From: Scedosporium boydii
Lineage: Eukaryota > Ascomycota > Sordariomycetes > Microascales > Microascaceae
Length of the DNA: 64,000 nt
Direction of reading: 5' to 3'
Assembly (NCBI GenBank): GCA_002221725.1
Contig: NJFT01000019.1
Location: 1 to 64,000, forward strand
Part shown: positions 48,601 through 58,707 of the stretch, piece after piece
Position numbering within the stretch: position 1 is the stretch's first letter
Layout of the letters: each line of letters starts with the position of its first letter
Notes under the pieces: model-generated
The model's input: only the letters and a program-made list of their open reading frames with translations
Told to the model about the DNA's origin: nothing
The model's database searches: none
Translations under genes and position numbers: made by a program

Positions 48601-49107
48601 GAAAATTAGCTCCATCACAGCCTGAGCCAGCCCTGAGGCGATGGAACATTCGTATCCTCCAGGACCCGATGGCGCTACCCCTGACTTTTTGCTTCCCGCC
48701 CAATTCCCGATTTTTAATTGACCCTTGGCCTGACTGCCTTTGCATGTGGCTACTAAAAATATTTTCTTGTTTTATCCTCTGCCGCTGCTACCTCTAGCAA
48801 GCTATTTCGCAAAACCTGTCCTTATCCATCCACCTCGACTAATCTTTCCCTCCTTCACAATATCCCGTCTTTAAAGCAATACCACCCTTTCAAACTCCAT
48901 CTCGAATCTGCCTCTCGTTTCCATCGTCGAGCTTTCTCTTACGCGCCCGCTAACGCTTCATTTCTACAAAAGCCTAGTGCTGCATTCCTCGAATAGAACA
49001 CCTCTAGCATTTGCATATCGGTTCCCCCTTGCGACGGTTCCTTCCCCCTTCTCAGATCATCACGATCCAAGAGTCTATCTCGACAAACCACAATCATTTC
49101 CGACACA
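45679..49107. other. Intergenic, CDC25 to PRA1
   Basis: About 3.4 kb with no supported gene. It includes the CDC25 3' flank (T-rich near 46584-46594), a frame at 47146-47475 (minus, 109 aa) with one hydrophobic patch but no other support, and the 17-bp perfect inverted repeat CACGTAC-TTC-GTACGTG at 48263-48279. The last ~300 bases are a pyrimidine-rich leader for PRA1. Confidence 0.5.
48263..48279. repeat. Perfect 7-bp inverted repeat around the TACTTCGTAC motif
   Basis: CACGTAC and GTACGTG flank a TTC spacer, so this copy of the recurring motif is extended into a full palindrome and includes CACGT (E-box-like) half-sites. Confidence 0.7.
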
Positions 49108-49638
49108 ATGGCCCGCATTCAGATTCCCGTCGACGTTCTCACGTCTCGTCTCAACATTGGAGACCGCATTAACAGCATGCGCTCCGGCGGCCTCGCCAAC
49201 CGCTTCTCCAACCTCCGTCCCATCTCCGAGTTCTTCGACTTCAAGCGCGTCTCGAAGCCCCAGAACTTTTCCGAAATCCAGTCCCGCGTCAACTACAATC
49301 TCGGCTACTTCTCCAGCAACTATGCCGTCGTCTTCGTCATGCTCAGCCTGTACGCCCTCTTGACCAACTGGCTTCTCCTATTCGACATCATCCTCGTCGT
49401 CGCCGGCATGTACCTCATCGGCCGCCTCGAGGGCCGTGATCTCGAGGTCGGCAACTTCAAGGCGACGACCTCGCAACTCTACACTACTCTTCTCGTCATT
49501 GCTATTCCTCTCGGTCTTATTGCTTCGCCCTTCAGCACCATCATGTGGCTGATTGGCGCCTCGGGCGTGACTATTCTCGGTCACGCCTCACTGATGGACA
49601 AACCCATTGACGAGGCTTTTTCTGGGGAGGCGGTCTAG
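49108..49638 (+). CDS. YIP3: PRA1/Yip3 family membrane protein
   Basis: Small ER/Golgi membrane protein of the prenylated-Rab-acceptor family, involved in Rab handling and vesicle traffic. 176 aa, intronless. The hydrophilic N-terminus leads to the family block FSEIQSRVNYNLGYFSSNY (about residues 53-71), followed by a first hydrophobic pair at about 72-105 (AVVFVMLSLYALLT, LLFDIILVVAGMYLI) and a second at about 125-158 (LLVIAIPLGLIASPF, IMWLIGASGVTILGH). The order and spacing are those of PRA1 proteins. The start gives a normal-length N-terminus (MARIQIPVDV). Only 239 bp separate it from the next frame on the same strand. Confidence 0.9.
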   Translation: MARIQIPVDVLTSRLNIGDRINSMRSGGLANRFSNLRPISEFFDFKRVSKPQNFSEIQSRVNYNLGYFSSNYAVVFVMLSLYALLTNWLLLFDIILVVAGMYLIGRLEGRDLEVGNFKATTSQLYTTLLVIAIPLGLIASPFSTIMWLIGASGVTILGHASLMDKPIDEAFSGEAV

Positions 49639-49877
49639 GTGGTCGGCCGCGAGCTCCCGATTTTGCGCCCCAATGGGGAAGACCATCGAGGCGCGGGCGG
49701 CGGAGGGGGGAACATGGGGGCCAAGACTTCTGGGACCCGATTCGGCGGGTCGTTGAGGAGGTTGACACGGACGAAGATGGCGAGGCTGCGGAGGGCCGTG
49801 GAGCAGGTAATGGTTTAAACAAGGGGCGGAAGAGACGCTTTGGCGGCGAGGAGTCGTCCCGATATCCGGGTATCGAC

Positions 49878-51038
49878 ATGGGTGAACAAGGAAACAACAA
49901 TCACGTAACGGCGAGAAGAGGTTTTGCTTACCATTCCGAAGAGGAGGAAGAGGGGGGTGATGGCAGGAAACACGATGATGAAAGTTCAAGTGACGACGAC
50001 CTAGCGAGCGTGGATCTAGACGCGCTCTCTCCTGCGGAAAGAGACGAAGTCCTCTTGCGGTCAGCTTTCCGCCAGATTGAGAGAGCAAAGGAAAAGGGCA
50101 GGTCGGATGTCCATCTCACCAAGGAAGAATTGGCAGCATTGGAACGTAGGAGGAAACGCATGGAGGAGGAAGCGGCTGCTCGGAAGGCGGCACGAAAGAG
50201 GTCAAGATCTCAGCGCGTCGCAGTACCCTTATCTCAGTTCGAACCGACCTCTCGTAAGAAGAGAGTGCCTTCGGCGGCTGATTTGGCGGCTCTCGATCCT
50301 CACGGCAGCGGTGGTGGCTACCCGCCCATGGGGTACTTCCCACCTCCGTCGGCAGCAAGAACACGGTCGTCTACGACAAGCTCTGGCCGCCCTCCCAGTC
50401 GCGGTGGGGATCGCCGCGGGTCTCCGCCATTTACATATTCCTATGTGGAGCAGCAGCAGCAGATATTGATGCAGCGATACGCGTCGGACCCTAACGCTCC
50501 CCGCCCCAGGGGGCCCCGGGCGAGACACGAAGAAGACGCCGAGGCCTCGTCAAACTCATCCAACACGAGCCCGCGGCCCCCCGTCCCCGTCGACCCTTTC
50601 CAGTATCAGGTCGCGGGTCCGCGCGCGCCTCGCGCTCCTGGCGCTGCGGCCCCTTCCGGTGCTAGGAGACCCGTATCGGGCCCGGCAGAAGCTGCGTACG
50701 GCGGCCCTCGTCGGAACACGGTGACGGGGCCTCCTGCTGCAGCTAGGAGGCAGGCCACGCCGAACGAGGAGACGAGCGAGGAGTCTAGCGAGGGTTCAAG
50801 CGATGACGATGATGACGACGAGGAAGGCGATGGAGACAATGGCGTTCCTGCCAAGGCCCCGAGTCCTCCTCAGACGAGAAGAGCAACTCGCGCCGCGGCC
50901 ATCGTTGTCGAGGAGGAGGAGGAGAGGCCTAAGAAGCCCCCGACTCCCCAGAAGAAACCTGCTGGCGATAAGAGCGGCGGTGGTGGTGGGGGAGGAGGAG
51001 GAGGAGGAGGCGGACAGAGAAGGCGGAAACGGAGATGA
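49878..51038 (+). CDS. Charged low-complexity protein of unknown function
   Basis: Uninterrupted 386-aa frame, not recognised. N-terminal acidic run (EEEEEGGDGRKHDDESSSDD) is followed by a conserved-looking helical block at about 45-110 (LDALSPAERDEVLLRSAFRQ, then a long coiled Arg/Glu/Lys segment ERRRKRMEEEAAARKAARKR). The middle is Pro/Arg/Ser-rich and disordered, with another acidic run (SDDDDDDEEGDGD) near 310-325 and a poly-Gly stretch before the basic C-terminus QRRRKRR. No signal peptide or TM helix. The frame is also open upstream of this ATG to beyond 49640, without an earlier in-frame ATG, so the true start might lie in an upstream exon. Position and length of the first exon are therefore uncertain. 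Confidence 0.5.
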   Translation: MGEQGNNNHVTARRGFAYHSEEEEEGGDGRKHDDESSSDDDLASVDLDALSPAERDEVLLRSAFRQIERAKEKGRSDVHLTKEELAALERRRKRMEEEAAARKAARKRSRSQRVAVPLSQFEPTSRKKRVPSAADLAALDPHGSGGGYPPMGYFPPPSAARTRSSTTSSGRPPSRGGDRRGSPPFTYSYVEQQQQILMQRYASDPNAPRPRGPRARHEEDAEASSNSSNTSPRPPVPVDPFQYQVAGPRAPRAPGAAAPSGARRPVSGPAEAAYGGPRRNTVTGPPAAARRQATPNEETSEESSEGSSDDDDDDEEGDGDNGVPAKAPSPPQTRRATRAAAIVVEEEEERPKKPPTPQKKPAGDKSGGGGGGGGGGGGGQRRRKRR

Positions 51039-51845
51039 ACTTTTCGGTTGGCAAAACAAAAACCTCTTTGAACTGGTTGTGTGGTTGGCGTCTTTTTTGG
51101 GAATCCCAGGTCTTGTTGGCCCATCTTCTTTTTTCTTAGGCTTTGGCTGGGATTTGGTGTGTATTGCTCATAGAACATTATCTTACTGTTTATTAATTCT
51201 CTACCGGATTCACTTTCTTTCCATCTGCCCAGGTTTGGGCCGGCTGGTGACGCTCGTTCTCCGTACTCCATTCCCGACAGTTAATTAGTGCGGACTCATA
51301 CCTGACAGCGCGAAGCAATTTCGCAATTTCACACCCAAACACCTCCCGCATCTAAGTTGGAAAAAGCTTGGTTTGCGAGCTATCAAAGTCCTGCGAAGAA
51401 CGAAGGACCGAGCATTGAGAAGCCGGGCTGCCCCTATCTCGTACCTTCAGCATTAGCATTTACATGACCGTTGTGCCGGAGCTATTCCCACGAGAGCTTA
51501 GCACGAGGTTTAAAGTTCGAGCTCCTGAGCTAGCTTAGGAGGAAATTGGACCCATTCCAATGACACGAAGTGCCGAGGCTATCAACAGATATACATCAGA
51601 TATAAAGCCGGCTGAGAAACGCCCCAGCCGGAGAACAAATATAAACAAAAAACTAGGTCGAAGAAGATCCTGGACTCATGCATCTCATCCATACATAAAC
51701 CATCCAACGGAAAAAAACACAATGGCCGCTCTATCCGTCCCACGTCGCTCTAGGGTATCTTCCCAAGCAGACTCTCTTGTATCAGTATAAAACACTCACG
51801 AACCCCGCCATCCACTAACACGAACCCACTGCTCCCACCCCAACC
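51039..51845. other. Convergent intergenic, charged orphan / RS-rich orphan
   Basis: About 800 bases with no supported gene, between two convergent stops. Confidence 0.5.
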
Positions 51846-52664
51846 TCAAGAAAACATCTTCATCACATTCGAAATCCCACCACCCCAGCCATCCTCACCC
51901 TTCCTCTCCCACCTAAAATCCCCATCCCTCCCGCGCCCGACCTGCGCCGCACCGGCCGCGCCGCCAGCGATGCTCCCCGCCATCTTCATAGCCTCGCCCA
52001 CGAGGCCGACCCCATCGCCGGTGGCGGCCTTGGAGGCTACGCCGAGGAGTCGCTCGATGCCGGCGGGCATGCGCAGGCCGAAGCGGGCGAGGAGGGCGGT
52101 CAGGGCGCCGCCGGTGATGAGGGGCACGAGGACGAGGAGGAAGACTTTGAGGGGGTGGCGCTTGGCGTACTTGACGAGGTCGCGGAGGAGTTGCTTGAGT
52201 TTTTTGAAGGCGCGATGGATGAAGCCTTTGCGAGGGGAGCGTTTGTAGTAGGAGGAGCGGCCTTTTAGACGGAGACTGTGTTAGTTTTTTTCCGGAGATT
52301 AAAAACAAGGAAGGGAGCAAAAAAACAAAAAAAAAAAAAAAAAGAAAAAAGAATAAAACCTACCGAGACCGAAAAACGAGGAGCGACTGCCGCCGGGAAG
52401 GCCAAAGAAGGAGGACTTCGAACTATTGTGCTTGCCGTGTTTGTCCGAGGAGCCGAAGATTGACACCCGCGAGCTGCCGTGCTTGCCTCCGCTGCCACCG
52501 CCGAAGAAGAACGACGAGGCGCTACGATTGTGGCGAGATTCGCGCGACGGAGAGCGGGATCGGGATCGGGAGCGGGACTTTTTGCTCTGGACGGTGTATT
52601 TGGTGCGTCCGCTGTGGGACTTTTTGGAGACGACGGACACGCTGTCGTTATCCCAGAACCCCAT
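51846..52664 (-). CDS. RS-rich single-pass protein of unknown function
   Basis: Two exons, 52364-52664 and 51846-52261, total 717 nt, 238 aa; not recognised. The intron (52262-52363) has a GTAGGT donor and a long poly-T tract, and the join restores FGLG|RSSYYKRSPRKGF. N-terminus: MGFWDNDSVSVVSKKSH, then an Arg/Ser-rich run (SRSRSRSRSPSRESRHNRS), Gly/Ser repeats with FFG motifs (SSFFFGGGSGGKHG, KSSFFGLPGG, RSSFFGLG). The second half is ordered: a basic helix (FKKLKQLLRDLVKYAKRHPL), one hydrophobic segment (KVFLLVLVPLITGGALTALL, about 153-172), then Gly/Ala-rich helices (GSIAGGAAGAAQVG). It reads as a small membrane-associated protein with a disordered head. The start follows from the conserved-looking MGFWD opening. 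Confidence 0.6.
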
Positions 52665-54482
52665 CTTGATATATTTTACCCTCCCTTCTTCTCTCTATTC
52701 GATGCTTTTTCTTCGTTTCTTCTTGTTTCGCTCCAGGGAAATGCGAAAGGTGCGCTTTTTCGGTGTCGATGCGGCGTTGTGGGGAATAACCAAACTCCGA
52801 CGAGAGAACAACGCAGGTTCGGTGATCTATCGCTGAGCTGTCGTTGGTGATTGCCAGCAGGGGCTAATGCGTGCGATTGAACGCAAAGAAGAGGAGGTGA
52901 CGAAGCGCGTACACCGAAAAGACCAAAAGTTGAAAAAGGAGAGGGGAGTTTGCGCAGATTTGCGAATTGCGATGAGAAGGGGATTGGCCGGGGCGAAGGA
53001 CGAAGGAATTCCCATGAGTGGTTCTGGGCAGAGAATGACTTGCTTACATCGTACACCGCTTCGAAATTGGAGAGGTTGGAGCAATTGAAACGGGGAGGGG
53101 CGGAGACAAGACTGAAGCTCTGGACGAGCTCAGACCAAGCAAGACCAAGTAAGACCCGCAAAGCACACTAGTGTACAGAATATTAGTGCGACGACAAAGC
53201 TTGAAGTGGCCTGCTGACGCCGCCCCCCAAAAAGCCCAGGCCTAGCCTTGACAGGTCTTGACAAGGGGAGCGGGTGTCATTTTCCTTCTGTCAGCTGTCC
53301 GCGGTTGACAACCCAAAATCAACCTCGACAGACAAGACTCGAGGAACCTCAACGGCTCCAACTTCTTTACAGGGAGCAGCAAGAGGGTGATAGAGGGAAC
53401 AACGAAAGAAATAAGCCCTCGGGGACACATTGTCCGAGTCACGATCGCTTGCACAAGCTAACCTAAGTGGAGTGGAGAGCATGATTCTCGGCCCAAGGCG
53501 TCCCAAGGCAGACATTCACCTCGAGCACCGAAAACTACAAAGTATTGTTGGCATTGATGGGATCAGTCACCGCACCCACCAATCGTCAAGAGATCCAGGT
53601 TTTGTCCACCGACTCGCCCAGACCCCGCCCCAGCTGAATGCAGAGCTAAAGCACCGAAAATGAAAAACCTTGGAAACGGGGCGGCTGCTTTCCTCTTTTT
53701 TTTTTTTCTTTCGCGTCTATTGGCGAGAAAAAAAATAGAGATAGACGGATGGAGAGAGGATGTTGTATTCCTCTCTCTCTCTCTGTGCGTCGAGTCGAAG
53801 TATGAAGCGGAGGAGCTGTCGAGGTCATCCAGTCTGGTTATGAAGCGAACATGATGAGGACGGGCTCAGCAGAAGCAGCTCTACTTCGTACAGAGCTTGC
53901 AAAGCCCCAAGAGAAAACAACCGGCAGGCAGCCTGAGGTTCTCGACAATCGACATCCCACCCGAGTGAATGTAGGTCGCACAATCCTTGGCAACCGCGGA
54001 GCACACCAGACCTGCTCAATACGTTTGCACCGCAATGCTCTTACACGGGATTTATTGATGCATTTGTATTTACTGTACGAAGTATGTTTTCGGTGATGGC
54101 AAGATCCATGTTAGACTACAACTGGCTGGAGTTTCGGTTCACTTTTCTCTCGGTGTCCTGCAGGCGGGTACCCAAAGAAAGCCTGGCCCTTCGCACCTCT
54201 ATTGTCCGATCTCTTTGTTACTCGTCGAAGATGACCGCGCACCTCGAACGGTTTTTAAGCCGCCTCGCGCCTTAAAGTGACTTGATTCACAAGTTCTTCT
54301 CTCTCCATCTCCTCTTTCTCTCTTTTGATCTCTCTTGTCACTCCCTCCAACTTCCATCCCTCCAGAAGTTCGTGAACCCCCTTTTTTTTGGCTTCGATGC
54401 CATGGTAATATCGCGTCGAGGCTGGGGATATCTGCCGACAGGCTGCCGCATCCTCCTGATCTTGTTCTTTACTCATTGAACC
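52665..54482. other. Intergenic upstream of the zinc-cluster gene
   Basis: About 1.8 kb, no gene supported. It holds copies of TACTTCGTAC (53882-53891) and GTACGAAGTA (54075-54084), a TC microsatellite near 53770-53782, and a long CT-rich leader (about 54290-54365) just before the next gene. Confidence 0.5.
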
Positions 54483-57378
54483 ATGGCGCCCGACGATGAG
54501 ATTACGCTTAACTCCCTGGGTGCATCTCCAGTTCAAGTTCCTACACTGAACTTCGAAGACACTCTCGTGTATGACCGGCGCGGCCTTCCTTTACCTGCTT
54601 TGGTGGAACCAACTAACTTGTTGTCTCAAAGTCTATTTGATCATGATGCTACTAGAACTCTTGACCCGACGGAGAGAGGTAAGACCCCCGGGCCCCAACC
54701 TCGACCTAGGTCTGTGGCCGACAACAGCGTCCATGTGCCACGTTAGATCCCGCTTTTAACCAATATCTCAACTCTCAAGACCTGAACAGCTCATCAACCG
54801 CCCATGTACCTCCTTTCGGCATCCCACCAGCAACTACTCAATTTCCAGATCCGCAAATCGGCGGCGATGCTTGGCCATCATCTCTAGCTCGAACCTCCTC
54901 AAGCACCGATAGAACTCTTCTAGGCATTCCGTCAGGGGTCAGCGCCAACGGATTTAACACAACCGCTCAATTTCTGGGTCCGCCAATCGGCGGCGGTGCT
55001 TGGACAGCACCTCCAACTCCCTATCCCTCAACCACCACCGGATCCGACTATTATATTCCACCAGTATTCAGCCCGAGCCCCGGATACGCTCACTCCGAAG
55101 CCTTCCATTCAAATTCTACTTTTCCGAGTCCTCAGGACCAAAGACCCAACGTAGGGTCGTATCCTAGCTCACTAAGTAGTTTTCCGAATCAGATCGCTCC
55201 TGGGCAGGGAGGCCCTCCCATCCAGTCGCCACCCCAGGAACTATACCAAGGTGCAGATGGCCAAATTCCTCCATCCACCTACAACCATTCGGGTCAGCTA
55301 CTTCCTAGTCCGGACATCTATGGGAACCCCCAGGTGGGCTATGGAGGGGTTCAATCTTTCCCAAGAACCAACATCACCCCAAATCATGCCCTGAATTACA
55401 ACCACCCAGGTCAAACTCCTAGACTGGTCATCACCGAGAGCTCGCTGGGCCATGAAGGGGCTCAACCTTGTCTGGAAACCAACAGCACGCCAAATCACCC
55501 CCCGAACTACGATCATGCAGGCCGTACTTCTAATTTTGTCAACTCTCGGAACTCTCTAGACTACGACTATAATGGGGCTCTGGCTTTTCCAGGAACCACC
55601 AACGCCCACCCAATCCACATTCCGGTCGTTCAATCGTCGAACCTCGGCTGGTCCCAGTACGGGTCTCCGGGGAACCCAAACCCTGGTCCCGTCAATTCAG
55701 CACACCTGTTAAGCGCCCCTAGGCCAAGGCAGCGTCGGCCACGTGGATCGTCAAACATCCGAGCTGCAAGACCCAGGTCGCAGAGCCACACGACTCCGCG
55801 AACTAACTTGGTGCCGGCAAGTCCCCTGTCTAGATTCAACAGGGGCTCGACCTCTCTGACGTATCCCCACGCCTCTGGGGGCCTTCAACCTCCTGCTTCG
55901 CACAGCCTTTCTCGATCTCCTAGCGTCTCGTCTTCGACAAGCGGCACTAATCGGAGCAGGGGCAGGAGGAAGCGTCAATTGACAAGCGAGGAAAAAGAGA
56001 ATGCGAATGAGGTGGACAGGGACAGGTCGGTTTGCATCCCCTGTAAGTTTTCCAAAATTACGGTAAGTCGAGCTGTGAGAAATGAGAAAAGGGAAAAGAA
56101 AAATGGAGAGGAAGGAGAGAAAGAAGAGGAAGAAGAGGGGGAAAGGAGAGAGACCCTAAGGCTTAGGGGGATGATGATACTGACGATTCCTTTGTAGTGC
56201 ATGCGCGAATCTCCTAGCGGCCCATGCAATAATTGCCGAGGAAAGCGGGAAGTATTCTGCCGTCGAGCTTGGCTTGTTGATATGTTCAAAGACAGACCCT
56301 CGACCTGCCGTGAGTTCGCCCATATGGCTTGCTATTTCGAATCAATCTTTCAGAAGCCGCTGGCGGTCCTCGTCGTCAGGCTCCATATAGGGGCTAGCTA
56401 ACCATTGAATAGATATGGATATACTTCACCCTGGGGGAGACGGCGAAGCTAGAGCCAGCGTGGTTCTTGGAGATCAAATCAACTTACCACGACTGTGCAC
56501 AGGCATTAATCAACTCAAGTGCAACTTCGGAAATTCTACACTCAACATCATCCTCTGCGACGAATGGTATGAGATAGACCTCGTTAAATCTCACGAGTGC
56601 CTCGTCCGCCTTGAGGATCAACTCCATCGCCATGATCCTATTAGTCAGGGTGGAAACGTCAACCTTCAAGAATTTCTCGATACTAAATTCGATAGGAGCG
56701 CAAGATGGGGCGATTGCATTAAGGGGTGGAGAGGTCCGGTAGGTTATCTCCTTGGCCAGATGGTTAAACCCGTGCGTGGAAGGGGGTAAATGGCAGTTCC
56801 GCTAACATCTAGGATGCGTCGTTTAGGACGATTTTCCCATATGGATGAACGGCCTGAGCTCTGCAAGGTTCTCCTTGAACGGCACAGAGCTCAGTGGCGA
56901 ACAACAGATTCGCCCTCTCGCCAATCTCTGCCGTATCATCATGCGTCACGTCGAGCTAACAGGGATTGATATAGTCCAAGAGACGTTCAATACCATGACA
57001 GTAGGGAATTTAGAAACGTCGCCTTTTCCTTGTCAAGTTGGCTACCTCGTCAATGCCTATCGAAAACGCCTCGACGACCAACCCCCTGAGCCCGCCCGGA
57101 AGGAGCTGATTCGGGCCGTGTGTGAGGACCTTTACTTCCGCTACCTTTATCTCCAATCCAAAACGAAACCGAAGGCTAGGAACGGGAGACCTACCGTCAT
57201 CGAAAGCTATGTTGAGGGCGATGCAGTTGAGGATGAAGGGGGATTCCCTCTTATCGCGAGTCCGGAAGGGTTTACAAAATGGCTGGGCGACCAAGCCTTC
57301 CAGTATCAGTATGGCCCTCTGGGCTCGATGACTCAAGAGGGTTCCTGGAGTACGGAAGTTCGCGATTCAGTTTTATAA
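54483..57378 (+). CDS. Zn(II)2Cys6-type protein with internal repeats
   Basis: Five exons by my reading: 54483-54678, 54747-56062, 56198-56309, 56413-56771 and 56827-57378, total 2535 nt, 844 aa. About 480 residues of Pro/Ser/Thr/Asn-rich sequence precede a basic patch (RSRGRRKRQLTSEEKENA) and a zinc cluster: Cys495-x2-Cys498-x6-Cys505-x8-Cys514-x2-Cys517-x7-Cys525, fitting the fungal Zn2Cys6 pattern. It is split by intron 2-3 just before Cys505. About 320 residues follow, with a conserved-looking helical C-terminal domain (LPRLCTGINQLKC, EYDLVKSHECLVRLEDQL-type, ARKELIRAVCEDLYFRYLYL). The cluster is internal, unlike the usual N-terminal position. Exon 4/5 acceptor (56826) is chosen because the alternative leads to an in-frame stop. 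Likely nuclear/DNA-binding, but no pathway is assigned. Confidence 0.7.
54837..55016 (+). repeat. Diverged direct repeat in the zinc-cluster gene
   Basis: A block around 54837-54880 (CTCAATTTC...CGGCGGCGATGCTTGG) recurs at about 54966-55009 with a few changes, offset about 129 bp. At the protein level TQFPDPQIGGDAW matches AQFLGPPIGGGAW. Confidence 0.7.
55337..55590 (+). repeat. Diverged ~111-nt coding repeats in the zinc-cluster gene
   Basis: Units of about 37 residues: GGVQSFPRTNITPNHALNYN... then EGAQPCLETNSTPNHPPNYD..., with a partial third starting YNGALAFPGTTNAHP. Frame and order are kept, so duplication occurred within the coding sequence. Confidence 0.7.
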
Positions 57379-57629
57379 TTTTAGGTGATGTTTTTTTGTT
57401 GGCATTTTCTCATGATACCTAACGATATTTTTTCTTATGGAAGGGAAGGGAGGGAGACTATGTTATTTAGAGGCAGTTGGGTTTGGGACGTGGCCATCGC
57501 CTCGAATGATTGATTGAATGGAGTTTTGGCAGAGATACCTCAACCTTTTGTTTACATGGGAAAGCATAGGGAAGCGAGCCTTGGATTGAAACATTAGACG
57601 ATTGTTATGACGAGCATTGGGGTCGCCTC

Positions 57630-57693
57630 TTTATTTTATTTTATTTTATTTTATTTTATTTTATTTTATTTTATTTTATTTTATTTTATTTTA
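57630..57693. repeat. (TTTTA)n microsatellite, about 13 units
   Basis: Nearly perfect pentanucleotide tract in non-coding DNA, likely length-variable between strains. Confidence 0.9.
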
Positions 57694-58293
57694 TTTATAT
57701 CTTTCCTTTCTTTATCGTCTTCGAACCAAACACCCGAAGCCAGACTCGCTAGACTAAGTTTCCAGTTCCGTTCCAGCAACACGCTCGGCCATTCTCGAAA
57801 GAAGCCCGGAGCAAGACCGCCGAAGCTCACTTGCTCACTTTACCCATCATTTCCCGGGCCGTCGTCGCCGGCGTCCACCAGCTCCAATCCGCTGCTTTAA
57901 GTACAGGACAGACTGTCGAAAACTACATGGCTTCCCATGGTAATTTGCGCTCTATCCATATATCCCATCTATCTCTAATACCCTTAACAATTCCGCAAAT
58001 TAACCCATCCAATGCAGCAGTGTCGATACCGCTTGTTTCGTTGCACCGCCGACACAGACCACTCCGCCCTCTTTGTGGGCTTCCCAGTTGACTCTTTCCC
58101 TCGCCTTTGCATTTGGGCGTTCTGTCGAATCTTAGGGCGATCGACCTTGCGACGCCATGTGTTAGTCGATGGTAGGCAGTTGACCTCCTTGGAGATATGA
58201 GTGCACAACTTTCGCGAGACGGGCCTGGCTGAACTCGGCTGGCATCTCCGGCCTTTCCTCATCCCATCTGCGCGTTCCCCGCCCTCCCCTCAA

Positions 58294-58316
58294 CCCCCCC
58301 CCCCCAAAAAAAAAAA
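58294..58316. repeat. C12-A11 homopolymer junction
   Basis: Twelve C followed immediately by eleven A. Prone to slippage and to sequencing or assembly error. Confidence 0.8.
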
Positions 58317-58707
58317 CCCCAACATATTCGGCTCCCCTTAATCAATCAATCGAAGGGAATGTGGGCGTCTAGAGAAGGGGAGGAGGGAAGCACTGTGGGT
58401 CACCCGAGACCACCATGGGCCTTGACAAAACCTGTAGGAAAGCAATGAAGAGAAAGCCGGCCTCCCTTCCGCAGCCGAACCATTTTTCGTTTTTATTATT
58501 AACTTATTATGTCTTTAAGCATTCAAAATGTCGGGATTCTCTCCCTTTCCTATCTCTTATATGCCTGGTCCTGTCCCTCTCTCACTTTATCCTGCTTTCT
58601 TAACACCCTGCCGTCATTATAAGCTAGGGATTTCCCCAGAACCCCATTCCCTGCGGATATCCCCTTCTCACTCTACGCCGCAAAGTACCTGGCTGCCCCG
58701 TCTCAAC

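Larger units (their letters stand above)
57379..58707. other. Intergenic, zinc-cluster gene to GH131
   Basis: About 1.3 kb with no supported gene. It contains the TTTTA microsatellite (57630-57693), a C-run followed directly by an A-run (58294-58316), and a pyrimidine-rich leader for the GH131 gene. An in-frame upstream ATG (58528) would add a non-signal N-terminus and is not used. Confidence 0.5.

Noticed and set aside
58528..58707. N-terminal extension of the GH131 protein
   Set aside because: Would bury the signal peptide; the 58708 ATG gives a proper secretory N-terminus.
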